Assembly: GCA_030248215.1 (NCBI GenBank) | Contig: JASANG010000939.1 | Coordinates: 186,001 to 250,000 of the forward strand | DNA length: 64,000 nt | Direction of reading: 5' to 3' | DNA from: Enoplolaimus lenunculus | Lineage: Eukaryota; Nematoda; Enoplea; Enoplida; Thoracostomopsidae | In this document: positions 63,381 through 64,000 of the stretch, piece by piece | How positions within the stretch are numbered: position 1 is the first letter of the stretch | How the letters are laid out: the number at the start of each line of letters is the position of its first letter | The notes under the pieces: generated by a model | Seen by the model: the letters and a program-made list of their open reading frames with translations, nothing else | Database searches by the model: none | What the model was told of the DNA's origin: nothing | Program-made: the position numbers and the translations under genes

Positions 63381-63910
63381 TTTTCATTTTATATGTTAAT
63401 GCTAATTAACCTTTCTCTCAAAATAATGAAGTGAATTTGCTTCGTCTACGGTATAAATTACAAAAACATTTTCAAGCGTGTATTAAATTCTCATACTAGG
63501 AACTCTTGAAACAAACAGAGCTATGAATTTACTAAGAGAAAAGCAAGATTTGCCAACGCAAGTGGAAATTAAACAAATTAACGCTGCAAAACATAAAACT
63601 TTTAATGACAGTTGGCTTAGAAATATATTAAGCTAAGTCTTAAATGTGAAAGAGCTCTAAATTTTACAAACAGTATATACCAAAACTCACGAAAATCGTC
63701 AAAAATTTAGTTCAATATTCTGCCACCTTCAATTACTTTATTAGCAAAGCAATACAATTGTTCCAAAAGTTTTTTTACACAATAGCATTTCGGATAGTCG
63801 GATACATATCCGTATATTTTTCACATTGGGATACCGGAAATCCGGTGCCCATGTGTAAATATATACAGTAGAAAGTGAAAATTAAAATCACATCATAAAC
63901 CAGCAGAAGG

Positions 63911-64000
63911 CTCACGTACTGACTACATCAATGAAGCAAACAAACTTAAAACAACAGTGGCTCGCATACTGACTACATCAATGAAGCAAACAAACTTAAA
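63911..64000. repeat. 50-bp tandem repeat cut by the window edge
   Basis: The unit at 63911 (CTCACGTACTGACTACATCA onward) recurs at 63961 with two changes and runs off the right edge. Copy number is unknown. Confidence 0.85.

Larger units (their letters stand above)
50954..64000. other. Right-hand 13 kb: intron or intergenic sequence, no convincing coding exon
   Basis: Open frames here are short, lack codon-like composition and mostly lie in repeats. The region holds MITE A copies, two foldback elements, a CAA-rich microsatellite, a hAT-type MITE and a long inverted repeat, listed separately. Stretches 51449-53609, 55482-57235, 59253-61090 and 61492-62221 show nothing I can name. It may be an intron of the same gene. 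Confidence 0.6.

Noticed and set aside
22175-64000. Search for retroviral, LTR or other virus-like elements
   Set aside because: No long terminal repeats, polymerase, capsid or envelope-like frames were seen; the mobile DNA here is short non-coding TIR elements.

Overview
The window looks like nematode DNA. It is AT-rich, has small-to-large introns with TTTTAG or TTTCAG-type acceptors, is dense in short non-autonomous DNA transposons, and contains many degenerate TTAGGC-type (nematode telomere motif) arrays. No species can be named from the sequence alone. One plus-strand gene dominates. It enters the window already open and in frame at base 3 and probably leaves it at the right edge.

The gene encodes a giant, mostly disordered scaffold of about 9,900 residues within this window. 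I reconstructed nine exon segments whose phases join without conflict: 3-22174, 25477-25678, 27575-27691, 28249-29268, 29585-31706, 31981-32462, 35316-35472, 47352-50794 and, tentatively, 50906-50953. The first segment is a single exon of more than 22 kb. Its first 15.7 kb is a tandem array of 24 in-frame units of about 220 residues. Each unit carries a copy of a DLS-x-(F/L)-S-x-x-E helix that resembles the first helix of the RIM Rab-binding domain. Two short exons that are not obvious as long ORFs, at 25.5 and 27.6 kb, together encode an eight-cysteine zinc finger of the Piccolo/Bassoon/RIM/Fife class. Beyond it lie Tyr/Gly-rich, Pro/Gln-rich and basic-acidic regions. The best reading is a presynaptic active-zone scaffold of the Piccolo/Fife/RIM/Clarinet (CLA-1) type. 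The PDZ and C2 domains expected of that family are not visible and would lie further downstream.

Layout: 1-15690 is the repeat array; 15691-22174 is the non-repetitive rest of the giant exon; 22175-28248 holds introns with the two zinc-finger exons; 28249-35472 is a cluster of four exons; 35473-47351 is an 11.9-kb intron; 47352-50794 is a second large exon; 50954-64000 has no convincing coding sequence.

The introns and the right-hand 13 kb hold several transposon families: a TA-flanked MITE (CTGTAGTGACC termini, at least four near-complete copies), a long foldback element (CTTTTCGGTTATCC termini, three copies, one nested inside a MITE), a TIR element built around a degenerate telomere-like core, a hAT-type MITE with an 8-bp target duplication, and a 1.16-kb element or inverted duplication with 232-bp arms that read as perfect. 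I saw no retroviral or other virus-like element, no rRNA and no credible tRNA.
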